Positions 42,797 to 54,110 of a stretch of DNA of 64,000 bases are shown piece by piece. Under the pieces are notes generated by a model. That model saw only the letters and a list, made by a program, of their open reading frames with translations. It did no database searches and had not been told where the DNA came from. Location of the stretch: positions 1,922,001-1,986,000 of the forward strand of contig JAHQIY010000009.1 in assembly GCA_019054805.1 (NCBI GenBank), in the 5' to 3' direction. The DNA is from Brachionus manjavacas (taxonomy: Eukaryota; Rotifera; Eurotatoria; Ploima; Brachionidae). Each line of letters starts with the position of its first letter. Within the stretch, counting starts at the first letter, position 1. A program made the translations under genes and the position numbers.

Positions 42797-45700
42797 ATGT
42801 TCGCTAAAGGAAAACCAATGCAGCAGCCGCCTCCACAGCAGCTATTACCCATAGAAACACAAGCTAAAGAAAAGTATTTTTTTGGGCTATTTGAATTCAG
42901 GCCTAGTTAGATCTGTTTTTTTCTAGGCTTACAGGATATGTTTATGAGTTTCTGGTTCATATAGGCGCAAAGAATTCAGCAAACACCTTATTTAACGAGG
43001 TAAGACTGGAGAAGCCGATCCCGATCGGGGACGCGCCAGGCTTTTTGTATTCATGGTGGAAGTAAGCACAAAATTTATAACAGCAGCGACTTAATTTTTG
43101 TCTTCAAGTGTTTTCTGGGATTTGTATTGTGCGGCGACGCCGGAACGGCGCGACTCATTCGAGCCATCCAACGAAGCCAAATTGTTTCACGAATATGTAA
43201 GGCTAATGATTTTTTATTTTTTTATTCGACCATAATTAAGAACAGCAAGGTCATGATAACATAATGATGAATCCTAACTTACAAATGATGAATTACTTTA
43301 ATGTAAATATGTTTTATTGCTTCGCATAAGACTTTTATATGTAAACCATTTGATCTCAACCCTATAGTTATGTGTTCTATAAGTTTAGGCACTTGACAGA
43401 ATTTTTTTTTTGCACCATAACGCCGCGATTGCTTTCTGGCCTGGTCTTGGGCTAAAAATTACCTTATTTCAGTCATATGGTGTCAATTAAATTGTCTTTT
43501 TGATGAACACTGTTAAAAATATAAATTAAATTTTTATTATGAAAATTTTTTTAGTCTTAAACAGGTAATCTGAGGAATAAATTAATTTAAGGAAGTTTGA
43601 TCATTTTTTTTTCTCTGCAAAAATCAATTTAAAAAAAAATTTAAAAATTAATTTGAATTTTTGACAAAAATAAAGTTTTATCACTAATTTTCCTCGATGA
43701 TTTTATTTTTACAAAGCTTAAAAAAATGTTAATAGTTGATACAAGAGTTATTTCCTTAAAGAAAACGTTTTAAAAAAATCAATGCAATGGGCAATGATCA
43801 AGAACTTCGAAAGCCCGCAAAATTTGATTTCAATTTTAATTCCAATGTTAAAATGCACCTCATCTAAAAGTATTGAAATTAAATACCAAATTATTCTGAG
43901 AGTTTTAGCAAACTTTCGCAATAGATGTAACAAAATTTGTCACACTTTGTTACATTTACAGAATATGTCTTTGACTAGGAATGTAAATCTAAGGATTACC
44001 AGAAAAAATTGAAATATTAAATTTTTGCAAACTTAATTCTTTCAAATAAATTTAGAAAAAACTTTTTTCAAATTTTCATAATTTTACTAAATTCCACAAT
44101 TTGTTAAAATTTATTAAAAACAAAATATCAGATTTAGCTCAATTCTCTTAAGCAAAAAATATCAAAAAAATAGCTAATAATTTGTTTTTAAATTCCTAAA
44201 TCTGGCCTTTTTTCCTACCGGGCTTCGACATTTGGCATAAAAAATTGCTAAATAGCAAAATTATTTTGATTTAAACAAAAATGAATAATAGCCAGGTATT
44301 TTCTGTATCTGAAGTACTATGAGTACCTGCAGTATAGTGATTTTGCGCTTAGCCATTAAGGCTTCAGTCTTTATGAATTCAGTTTGAGTAATTCTTTATC
44401 AATTTGAGCCTTGAAACTATTCTGCATTTATGATCAAAGAAGAAAAAATAATTTTTAATAGAAATACATTAGGGCTAGATTAAATTGAGAATTCCGAACA
44501 ATTTAAAAACTTTTAAAGGGATTTTCTTAAAATTTCTTACAATTATTTTCTTTAATAGAAAAAATAATTCTGAAAATTCTTAAAAATTTAATTTTTTTTT
44601 AAAAAAAATTAATCATGTCAGAATCTTATTTATGTCCAAAATCCCTTGAAAATTTAGATTTTTTTTTAAGTATTTTAATAGCTTTTAAATTTTATTTTTT
44701 ATTCTCCTTTTAATTTTTTTTTAAATTTATTTTTATTCTAAAAACAATAAATAAAATCTAGTCTTGTAATTTTTCTCTGTTAAACATCTATCTTTAAAAT
44801 TTTTTTCTAAAAAGTATCTACAAATGGTCAAATTCTATTTTTAGCCTTAGACTTTTCAAGAAGCATGTCGCTTAAGCTTAAAATCAAATTTTAAACTTAC
44901 CACTTAAATTAAAGCTTATTTTTGTTTTTTAATTAAAAAATTAAAAAGTTGCTGAAAAATTTTGATTTTAGATGCCACAAGGCCAAGGTAACCCACTGAT
45001 GAACCCTGCTCAAGTGAGTTAATAAAAATTTTGATTTTTTTAATTTTAATTTTATTTTAAAAAGCATCAACGGTTTAATTCAGCAGGTCAGCGGCCTATT
45101 CGAATGCCGATGGAATTTAATGTAAATAAACACAAATTTAAAAAAAGTCTAATTTTAGTTTTTATTCAATCAGCCAAATGGAAACATGAATCCGAATGCA
45201 ATGGGTCAGGATCCGAATCGTGTGCAGCCAGGTATGAGTCCGATAAGTAGATTGACTCCTCCTGGCAATAGAATGCAGCCTGGTATGCCAATGCAGGGTA
45301 ATTTCAATGGTGCTCCTAATTCCCAGATGAGAGGTCCACCAGGTCAAGCACCTACTCCTGGTTTACCCAACTCACAACAGATGACAAATGGACCGATGTC
45401 TCCAATGTCAATGTCAATGCAACAGCAACAGAGATGGAATCCGAATGGTAACCAAGTTGGTCCACCGCAGCAGCCTGGTCAGCCTGGCCAAGGTTTGCAG
45501 CCGCCACCTCCACCAGTAGACTACAATTATTTAAAAATAGAATATCAAGTGAAACATTTTTTTTTAGATGAATTATCCTCCAGGCTCTTCACCGCTTAAT
45601 TATCAAAATGTTCAAATGGGTGGGCACCATGGAGGACCAGGCACTCCCAACTTGATGCCTAGTCCTCAAGATGCTAATAACGATTTCAATAATTTAATGA

Positions 45701-46022
45701 AAAATGTTCCAAATCAAGTAAAAAAAAAAAAAAGAGAGAAAAAAAATTATTAAATTTATTTATCTTTAATTTATTAAGTTCCAAGAACAAAACATGGGTC
45801 ATATGGTTCCTATGAACCAAGAAATGAATATGAACAGTAAAAATTAGATTTTTGTTTGAATTTTATTTAGTTTAATTTTTAGATGAAATGATTGACTCAA
45901 TAAAGCACTCACCGATGCAAAGCATTCAAGTGAATCGTCACCCAAATGAAGAGCATAATGTTGCTAATCAAATGAATGATTTAAACTATGGTGGTTTTAA
46001 TGATCCATCATTGTTTCAATAG
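42797..46022 (+). CDS. SSBP3: SSBP/Ssdp LDB1-binding transcription cofactor (10 exons, 381 aa)
   Basis: Exons: 42797-42873, 42927-43061, 43109-43196, 43246-43302, 44972-45013, 45065-45121, 45174-45515, 45568-45717, 45779-45836, 45883-46022. The sum is 1146 nt with consistent phases. The N-terminus ([10 protein letters not shown]) leads into the LUFS/LisH domain: [20 protein letters not shown], then [20 protein letters not shown], then PERR and EAKLFHEY. The middle is Pro/Gly/Met/Gln-rich as in the family. The C-terminus keeps [14 protein letters not shown] and an [10 protein letters not shown] stretch. In animals one or more SSBP2/3/4 (fly Ssdp) proteins stabilise LDB1-LIM-homeodomain complexes in the nucleus; the paralogue number is arbitrary here. 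The small exons at 43246 and 44972 are the least certain. ATTAAA is at about 46054. Confidence 0.88.
43303..44971 (+). other. Long SSBP intron (1.7 kb)
   Basis: AT-rich. Overlapping short ORFs at 43748-44012 on both strands are not convincing, and no mobile element is recognised. Confidence 0.5.
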
Positions 46023-48161
46023 TTTTTATCTTTAGCCAAATTGTTGAGTTTTATTAAATGTTTTTTAATTTTTAATTTAAATGGTCTACGAAAGTTTTCT
46101 TCACTTTTAACCGTGGAATTAAATTAAAATCAAATTTATCTGATTTTTTTAGAATTCTTTTTTAAATTGTAAATTTTTTGTTTAAAAAATATGTAACTTA
46201 TTTTTTTGTTTAATTTCGGAAAACACCAAAATGGATAAAACCTGATTCGTAAATATTTGATTAAAAGAGACATATTTGTTACTATCGGGTTAATTTTTTT
46301 TAAACAATACAAAAATCTCTCTTCATAAAATTTGTCAAAAAAATTGAATTTAAAAGCATTAGGAAAAATAAAGATCATTTTTTTTTCAAATAATTTAATA
46401 ATTTAATAATAATAATTTTTTAACAAAAAATTTATCAAAATCATGAGTTCTAAAAATAAATAAAAATTAAGATAATTGATTAGGCTCTTTTGAGCCAAAA
46501 AATGCTGAAAAATGTCTAACTAAAATTTAGATATTAAGTCACATTACAGCAACTCTTTTATATATGAATTGTTTTATCTTTCGATCAAGTTATTTGAAAT
46601 AACTTAATAATAAAATAATTTAAATAAATTAATAACTAAATAATAAAATAATTTAATAATTTAATTTAAATAAATATTTTATTTATTTATTTAAATTAAA
46701 TTACTTAAAGGAAAAATGAACACAATAAAGTTAAAAAAAAATAAAATAAAATATTAAATTCATTTATAAAAAAGTCCCTGTTCAGAGATTAATTCTAATA
46801 AAAACAATAATTATTCATTTAACAAAACCCCCGAGGGTGATGTAAAAAAAAATAAAAATAAGTAAAGTTTTGTATTTCTAAATAAATTTAAAGAATGAAT
46901 TAGATTTTTTATTAATCAGATTAATACAATTCTTTTAATTTTTAATTGAAAACAAATTAACCAAAATGACAAAAAAAACACTATTGAATTAAAAAATAAA
47001 AAAACTAATCATTATTATTTTCTTATATAAATTTTTTTTTTAATATCTGTCTAGAGATGATTTTCCTTCAAATTAAAAATTTAATAAATTAAATTATAAA
47101 ATTAAAAATAGAGAGATTGAGATAAAAAATAATAGGTTTTGAAGTAATATTAAATGTTGAAGTATTGATAGGTTCTGAAAAAATAAGAGGTATTGATAAG
47201 GTAGCAACTACAACATTGCATTGATTTTCTAATTTTTACACCAGTTAAAATTTATCAAAGATTAAAAAATCGGAATAGTTATTATTTTATAAAAGTGTCA
47301 ATAAGTTTAAAAACATTGACTTTGGCTTTTGCAAATTTTTAAGTTATATTTTAAGTTATATTTTGACTTTTGAACAAATCTGAAGGAAAATATATAAATA
47401 TATTTCATTAAGTCTAACTTAATAATTTCATAATTAAGTCTAATTTAATTTCAGACTTAAAAGAATGATTTAAAGAATTTTTGTTATCTTGTAACAGTAT
47501 TTTAAAAAGATTTAGAATTTTTGCCAAGATAAAGAAGAATTGGAGCCATTAATTATACTGTATTTTTTTAATTTTATATCAATCTTTTTTATAAGATTTT
47601 GTGAATAAAAAGATAATAATTTAACGGGTTAATCAATTTTTTTTTATCAATCTTTTGTTTAAAAAAATAAGCTTAGACATTTTTAATATTTTTTCACTGG
47701 GTGTTCTAGTTAGTTGAGCGTTTTCTTTTTAAAATTTTACTTTTTCTTTCCATGTGATTTAAAAGAGCAAAATTATTATTAAAACTAAATAATACAAAAA
47801 ATATTTCAAAAATTTCAAGTTTTTTCAAAAGCGTCTTTGTTGTATTTAAGTTATAGATGAGTATTCTTGAAATTAAAACAAGTCTGTTACTCTTACGACT
47901 GTTTTATTATAATTTGGCTTCTTGACTAAAAATCCTGATTTTTTAAAATCTTACGTAAATAAATATCAAATTCTCACGATAGGCCTTAAATTTATATAAT
48001 TCAATCCATCAATTACTGAACATTTAAATTATTAAAAATTATGAAGAAAAGAAAATTTTAATTTTGTCACAATTCCAAGACAATTTCTAAAATCAAAAAT
48101 ATTTTATTAATTAATTGATTAATTTTAATATTTAGATTATCACTTTTGGTAGATTGATTTT
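46023..48161. other. AT-rich convergent spacer
   Basis: Between SSBP and the zinc-finger/WD40 gene. It holds an AT-only palindrome near 46655-46700. A sequence at about 47367-47385 resembles one end of the hAT MITE family but has no partner. A plus-strand TTTATT at about 48102 may serve the minus-strand gene. Confidence 0.4.
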
Positions 48162-50012
48162 TTACATAAACTTTACCAATGATACCTGACTAATTTTAGC
48201 CTCAATTCTTTTATCATCGACAAATTTTCTAAAGTCGTTGAGCTCAATAAGCTCGATTGATTCAATCAAATCAAAATGTGAAGCAAGTCTAGATACACAT
48301 GATCCAGTTTTATGGTTCCAAACTTTTATGAATTTGTTATCCGAACAAGTAATAAACTCATCGGAACTGTTCGAAACGACGCATTTTACTCTTTCAGTAT
48401 GAGCCTTAATTTCTTTCATTTCCACTCCGTCAAAATTCTTTATTTTAACAAATCCATTCATCAAACCAAAGGCTATTTCATTTTCATTTAAAAGCTCACA
48501 AGAACTAAATTGGTCACAACTAAGCTCTTGGCTTAGTTCAAATTCTAAATCTTTATCACATTTTTGAATCCATTTTCGCACTAGACCATCACTTGATGCC
48601 GAAACAAGCATCAATTTTTCTACAGATTCTGAAATAGAAGCGAATGTTTTGAACTTCAGATAAACTATAGGTGCCGAGTGAGGCTGCAGCCAAAATTTGA
48701 AAAATGGTGGAATTTCTCCGCAATATTCAGGTTTGTCAAAGTACTGATTTTCTTTTGAAATGCTCAATAAGGCCACATCGCCATTAACAAAGCCACAAGC
48801 CATTGGTAAACATAAATCTTGGTTAAAGTAATCCAAGCAACACGCTTCTCTTGCTTCAGAGCTGTCCTCAACAAGATCATAAGCCAGCATTTCATGCTCA
48901 TTTTTTCTCAAGTCATAAATCACAACTTTGCCTTTCTCGGTGACAACCAGCAGACAATTGACAATTTTTTCCTCAATTGTTTTTATCTTTAGAACTTTGG
49001 AACACGAAATAGTTTGATTTTTTAAATTAATTTTAGCCTCGTTAATCAAATGACTGTAAATGTTTAGTAAAATATTTGGCTTTTTTTCTTCGTTGAATAT
49101 TAGCTCAAGGTATTTATCTTTGGAAAATAGATTCAAATAGAATTCAAAAGATTGCCGTAAATTTATTGTGTAAAGACAATTTTCGCTGTTCAAATCCCAT
49201 AGTTTTACTTGACCATTTATGTCTTTGCTCAGTAGGATATTTTCTTTAGTCTTTGGAAGAAAAAAAAAATTAAAAAGAAAAAAACTCTCTCTTTTTTTTT
49301 GTTTATTTACCGATTTTATGCCTATTTTGCCTAAAGTTTCGGCTAATAGATCTGGTATGTTTGTTTTTTCGATTGAAAGCGATTCCAAAATTTTTATTTG
49401 TATATCATCTTTCATTTTTTCAATTTTTCTCTCCAAAATTTTGTTCACTAATCTCAGTTTGTGGCCATAAACATGATAGACATAAAAATTTTGATTTGTC
49501 TTTAAATATTGTGTAAATTTTTCCAGTTCAGTGGAAAAATTGTTCAATTTAATGCATTGTTCTCTCAAACAACTAGTCTCGACCAGTTCTTGGGTCGATT
49601 TTGTCTGACTCTCTTCAAAATGGTTCTTGACTATCTGCTTTAGTTGATCTTTTCGCTCTTGTGTTTTTTCTTTGAGCTCCATAAGGCTCGAATTCAGAAA
49701 TTTCACCGGATCCTGGGACACATTTTCATAGAATTCAAGACGTTGTTTCATTTCTGAAACCATTTTCTTAAGCTTTGGGATCAAGATCTCCTTTTTATAA
49801 GACAAGTCTGACGTCTCTTCAAAAACATGGTCTTTTCCACAAATGCAACAAGAAAACAGCTCACCGTTATCCACACAATCAAAGTGAATTTTGCAGATGA
49901 TGCTCCCGCACTCAAGTCTAAACGGCTCGGTATTGAATTCCTCGTGGCAAAAAGCACAATTCTGTGTGGTCTCATTGATTCCAGATTCTAGACATTGGTC
50001 ATTTGAAGTCAT
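48162..50012 (-). CDS. Zinc-finger (RING-like) coiled-coil WD40 protein (2 exons, ~596 aa)
   Basis: Exons are 50012-49311 and 49250-48162. The 60-nt gap (49310-49251) has GTAAAT and CCAAAG ends and a poly-T stretch, so I treat it as an intron. It is a multiple of three with no stop, so the frame reads through it. I start at the Met at 50012; an in-frame Met 17 codons upstream gives only a Lys/Ile/Phe-rich leader typical of a UTR. The N-terminus has paired Cys/His (CAFC...CGSIICKIHFDC...CCICGKDH), RING- or B-box-like but not canonical. A Lys/Glu-rich coiled coil (~75-230) follows. WD40-type repeats fill the rest (GQVKLWDLNS, DGLVRKWIQ, NKFIKVWNHKTG). It may be an E3 ligase or scaffold. No orthologue is recognised. 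Confidence 0.75.
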   Translation of the reverse strand: MTSNDQCLESGINETTQNCAFCHEEFNTEPFRLECGSIICKIHFDCVDNGELFSCCICGKDHVFEETSDLSYKKEILIPKLKKMVSEMKQRLEFYENVSQDPVKFLNSSLMELKEKTQERKDQLKQIVKNHFEESQTKSTQELVETSCLREQCIKLNNFSTELEKFTQYLKTNQNFYVYHVYGHKLRLVNKILERKIEKMKDDIQIKILESLSIEKTNIPDLLAETLGKIGIKSVNKQKKRESFFLFNFFFLPKTKENILLSKDINGQVKLWDLNSENCLYTINLRQSFEFYLNLFSKDKYLELIFNEEKKPNILLNIYSHLINEAKINLKNQTISCSKVLKIKTIEEKIVNCLLVVTEKGKVVIYDLRKNEHEMLAYDLVEDSSEAREACCLDYFNQDLCLPMACGFVNGDVALLSISKENQYFDKPEYCGEIPPFFKFWLQPHSAPIVYLKFKTFASISESVEKLMLVSASSDGLVRKWIQKCDKDLEFELSQELSCDQFSSCELLNENEIAFGLMNGFVKIKNFDGVEMKEIKAHTERVKCVVSNSSDEFITCSDNKFIKVWNHKTGSCVSRLASHFDLIESIELIELNDFRKFVDDKRIEAKISQVSLVKFM

Positions 50013-50063
50013 TTTTTTTTTGAAAAAAATAATTTTTTTTGTTATGGTTTTTAAGATTTTCAA

Positions 50064-50880
50064 ATAAATTTGTAACCATGATTATATTTTTTTAATTTTT
50101 CGAGACTTGGTTTTTTTTTTACATAGAATTTGATTAATAAATATTTTTTTCAATTATGATATTGATTAGATTAAATAGATTATTTGTTTCGAAAAATCTA
50201 CTCACAGTATTTCCTAAATAAATTTCCTAGAAATAAATTATAGTTTATCTTGAAATAAATCGGAAACAAATTAGACATCGGTTTTATTAAATTGTTTATT
50301 AACTTGGAGTAAACATATGTTCATGATGTGTCCGGAAAATAATGCAAATTTTGATTAGATCATAAAAAATATATCTTTTTATGAAGCCATGATTTGCTTT
50401 TTGTGAAAGATAAAAAAAGGTGAGCAAATAGTTTCTATTACTAAAGTAGCAAAAAAACAATGGGGGATTCTGGTTACTTTTTAAATCTCAAATTTCTCAG
50501 TATTAAATTTCAATTTACTCATAAAAAAATTGAATTCAAATTTTACTACTTATTTTTGGCAAAAAAAATAAAAAACAAATTAATTTCAACAAATTTAAAT
50601 TTTAAAATGTCAATTTTTTAAATTTTTTTACCGCACAAAAACGATCAAAAATTGCAATCAGATAAATAAAAAAAAATCATTTTAAAGAAAATTTATTTAA
50701 AATTATTTAGATTAAAAATTAAAATAAAAGGACTTGAATTTCATTAAAAAGAGCGAAATTACATGAAAAGAAAAAAATTAAATTAAATTCTTGATTTCAA
50801 TTAATTCAGATTTGTATGCTTATGATTTGCGAAACGTCTGTTGATAAAAAAAAGGAAAAAAATAATTTAATTTAATAACA
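50064..50880. other. AT-rich spacer
   Basis: Upstream of the zinc-finger/WD40 gene. No core promoter element or repeat stands out. Confidence 0.4.
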
Positions 50881-51030
50881 ATGAATAAAATTTCTCTTGA
50901 TGCCGCTAGTGTTATGCACATGGGCAAAGACAACTGCGCAACTTTACCCTCTCATTTAAAGCTATGGAATGGTACGCTTTCCCAGTCGGTTCAAAGTTCG
51001 CCAGCTATCCAATCTGTTGGTAAATTTTAG
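50881..51030 (+). CDS. Possible small protein or orphan first exon (49 codons)
   Basis: The frame reads MNKISLDAASVMHMGKDNC through to a TAG at 51030, with coding-like, less AT-rich composition. The ATG context (ATAACAATGA) is reasonable. The sequence CTGTTGGTAAAT near its end could be a splice donor. No downstream partner exon is seen on this strand before the PKA gene, which runs the other way. No family is recognised, and the frame is short enough to be chance. Confidence 0.3.
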   Translation: MNKISLDAASVMHMGKDNCATLPSHLKLWNGTLSQSVQSSPAIQSVGKF

Positions 51031-51276
51031 CTAAAAAACAACTCAAAAAAAAATACTTGAATGAGCAAATATTCAATTTAAAACGCCTCTAGCAAAGATA
51101 TAAAATTGATTCGGGATGATTTTGGGCTAGAAAAAAAAAGGAAAAAAGGCGTATAATTTTGTCATGAATATTCCTAAAGCTAGATAATAAAATAATAAAT
51201 ATTTAGAACGAAAATTTTACAAATTTTTTTTTTTGATTTTTTTTAAATAATTTAAGAATACAAATTTAGAATACTA

Positions 51277-52612
51277 TTAAAATTCAGCGAACTCTTTCTC
51301 GAATTTGCATGTAGGCGATGTCCTCAGAGGTTCTTCATCATACTCGTCAAAGTTGCTGGCATCGCCGTCCTTGCATCTGGGTATGAACGGTGCCTCTACT
51401 TTTTTCTCGTAGATGGCTATCCAGTCCGTGGGCGAAAACCACTTGTGACCTTTGATGTCATCGACTCCGTTTTTCAGATTGCCGAATCTTTTGGTCAAGT
51501 CGACCTGGAGCAGGTTGCGCAGCAGGTCTTTTAGATCCGAGCTGAAGTGAGAAGGAAATCGCACTTTTCCGCTCACTATTTTTTCGTATATTTGAATTGG
51601 CTGGTCGGCAAAAAAAGGTGGATAGCCGGCTGCCATTTCGTATATGAGAACTCCTAGGGCCCACCAGTCCACGGCCTTGTTGTAGCCTTTGGACAAAATA
51701 ATCTCCGGAGCGAGGTACTCTGGCGTGCCGCACAGAGTCCAAGTGCGACCCTTGACTCTTTTGGCAAAGCCGAAATCGGTCACTTTAATGTAGCCGTCCG
51801 AGTCGATTAGCAAATTTTCGGGCTTCAAGTCCCGGTACAAAATTTCCAAGTAGTGCAAGTACTCGAATGTGAGCACGATTTGTGAAGCATAGAAGCGGGC
51901 ATGGGTCTCCGAGAAGCGGCCCATTCGCCTCAAATGGGAGAACATCTCGCCGCCTGGCACAAACTCTAGTACCATGAACAAGTACAGGTTGTCTTTGAAC
52001 GAATAGGCTAGATTGACTAAAAACGGAAAGCTGATTGCTTGGAGAATTTTTTTCTCATTCAAAGTATGCTCGACTTGTTTTAGTTTAATAACCTTGATTA
52101 AGAAAAAAAAATAAAAAAAATTTTTTTTTTAATTTTTATTTTTAATAAAAAAAATTGAAAAATTTAAAATTACTTTTTGTTTGTCCAAAATTTTCATGGC
52201 ATAGTGCTTGTTTGATTTTAGGTTTCGGACAAGCATGACCCGGCCGAACGAGCCGGTTCCCAGAGTTCGCTTGCGTTCAAAGTCTTCCAGAGACGAATTG
52301 TCCTTGGAGGAGAAAAATATTGGTTTTAATATTTTCCAAATTTGGATCACTTGAAAATTAATTTTTTCTCAAGTGTTTTTTTAAGGTTTTTTTTTTTATT
52401 TTTTAAAGTTAAATCAACTTCTAGGTAAAAAATGACTCACTGTAATCGGTGATTCCCATCTTTGGATAAATTCTTCTTTTGCCTTCAGCAAAAATTGTTT
52501 GACTTTGGAGAGAAAAATTTTTTTTTAAAAACCAAAAAAAAAGCTAAATTAATTTCTGCCTACCATGTTCGGATTGATCGCCTTTTTTGGAACTTTGCGG
52601 GTTATTTCCCAT
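51277..52612 (-). CDS. PKA-C: cAMP-dependent protein kinase catalytic subunit (4 exons, 351 aa)
   Basis: Exons are 52612-52564, 52502-52441, 52302-52174 and 52092-51277, exactly 351 aa as in human PKA-Calpha. The N-terminus [13 protein letters not shown] has the myristoylation glycine and A-helix, followed by [17 protein letters not shown]. The Gly-loop is GTGSFGRV and the ATP lysine AMKILDK. The catalytic loop is YRDLKPEN. The DFG segment and activation-loop Thr are in [19 protein letters not shown]. The AGC tail ends in the FxxF-type EFAEF. This Ser/Thr kinase is held inactive by regulatory subunits and released by cAMP. Codon use is GC-rich relative to the region. The block 51536-52111 is identical to a second PKA gene at the window's right end. 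Confidence 0.96.
51536..52111 (-). repeat. 576-bp perfect direct repeat, copy 1
   Basis: Every base equals 63413-63988 (offset 11877). It covers 557 bp of the last PKA exon plus 19 bp of intron. Outside it the kinase coding sequence diverges at once. Confidence 0.95.
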
Positions 52613-53199
52613 TTTGTTTCTTTTGCTTGGCAGCTATTTCCTCGCTTTGGACACAGACTCAAAAATAGAAAAAACAAACAAAATAAATTTTTCTTTTTCT
52701 AAAAATCTATTTCTATATGAATTTTAATTAGTGTCTAAATGAGAGAAACATTTAAAATTTTTTTTGCTCAAAATTTGAAATAGAAACTTTCTAAATTTGG
52801 TTGCAATTTTTCAATACAGTTTCAAATTCGCTCTTCTATCCGTGTGCATTCGTTGCCTTTTCCTCACTCACGATTTTCAAGACAACACAAAACCATAAAT
52901 TTTTTAAGTAATAATAAAAATTTATGTTTCTAGTTTTATTTTTATATTCTTCTCTCATTCGAAACATAAATAAATCCAGAAAAGAAAAAAAATTCAATAT
53001 GAAAAAAATTCAAATTATGCCAGGCGCAGAGAGAGAACTAGCAAAGAGGGGCAACGCACAAAGCAAGCTCGGTGAAGAGAGAGGAAAAATGAGAATAGAA
53101 CAAATTTTATTTTGCCGTAAAGCAGCCACCAAGTCGACAAAAACAAAAATAATTTATTTCAATTTGGTGGCGTTCAGTGTATTCCTTGGGAACCATGAT
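52613..53199. other. 5' flank of the PKA gene
   Basis: Presumed promoter region of the minus-strand PKA gene. A 93-codon plus-strand ORF (52924-53205) has no recognisable content and is not called. Confidence 0.4.
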
Positions 53200-54110
53200 C
53201 GATAATAGGCCCTAGCATCATTTGGCGCTTTTAAATAAAGCAAAATATTGGCGGCACATGTGACGCGGCCTTATCGCCAGCCACATGACTCCTATCTAGC
53301 GCAATGTGTCCCTGCAAACTGATCCCGCTTGCGCAAACTAAAATTCATAATTCTTTGACAATTTTTAAATTATCATTTTAAATTAAAAAAAATATTTGAT
53401 ATTCTCTTTCTTTCTTTGATTATCTTGCCTAAAACTGATCTAATCAATCAGACTCGGTCTGACATATCACAAATGAGTCGGATCGTATAAAAATAATTTA
53501 TATCCAAATTTTAAATGGCACTTAATGGTGCATAAAATCTGCTGAAAAGCAAATATTTCTAAATATTAATTTATTAATTAAGTCGGCACTCAGCTTTCAG
53601 CGCCGATTAATTTATTTGGCATGAAACTAAACAATGACATTATTAACAAACAAAATGAGAAAAAGAAAAAAAAGAAAAAAAAAGCTTGTTACACAACTTT
53701 TGTGACTAGCTCGGGGTGAAGTTGAGAAATTTTAAAATTTTTCAGCAAAAAAAAATTATTCAAATTGCTAAATTTTGAATTTGAGCTCGCTCAAAGACAC
53801 GTCGATTTGATCATGTGTCCCCAAATATGAGTATTTGTTGTTGCTGCTTGATCAGGTGCTGGAATGTTTTGCAGCAACTAATCCGGCAAAGTTAACCGGC
53901 AAACTTAAAAAATTAATAAATTTAATTTTCTCAAAATAAGCCCTGTAAAGTCTCTTGATCCACGTAGGGCTTTATTTCGAGTGTTGTTAGCTGAAAATAA
54001 TTAAATTTGGCTAGAATTGTCGCTCTTAGTCGGAAATTGGATTAGCTTTGCTTGTGTTGGCTGCACCTGTCGCCTAATTTGGCAACAATGATCAAAATTT
54101 TGCTAAAATT
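53200..54110. promoter_or_regulatory. GC-richer non-coding block with E-box cluster
   Basis: About 0.9 kb that is clearly less AT-rich than its surroundings but has no convincing ORF. It contains several CANNTG E-boxes: CACATGTG near 53255, CACATG near 53282, CATGTG near 53813, CAGGTG near 53853 and CACCTG near 54065, plus homeodomain-type TTAAT cores. It lies 0.6-1.5 kb upstream of the PKA start. A cis-regulatory module is the simplest reading. It is inference from composition and motif density only. Confidence 0.35.

Noticed and set aside
43748-44012. Overlapping ORFs on both strands inside the SSBP intron
   Set aside because: Low-complexity, no splice fit with SSBP, no domain.
46655-46700. 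Long AT-only palindrome
   Set aside because: Expected by chance in low-complexity AT-rich DNA, with no flanking duplication.
47285-47385. Sequence resembling the right end of the hAT MITE (TGACTTTTGAACAAATCTG)
   Set aside because: No matching left end or 8-bp duplication was found; at best a decayed fragment.
52924-53205. 93-codon ORF upstream of the PKA gene
   Set aside because: No domain and a basic low-complexity middle; it lies in the presumed promoter region.
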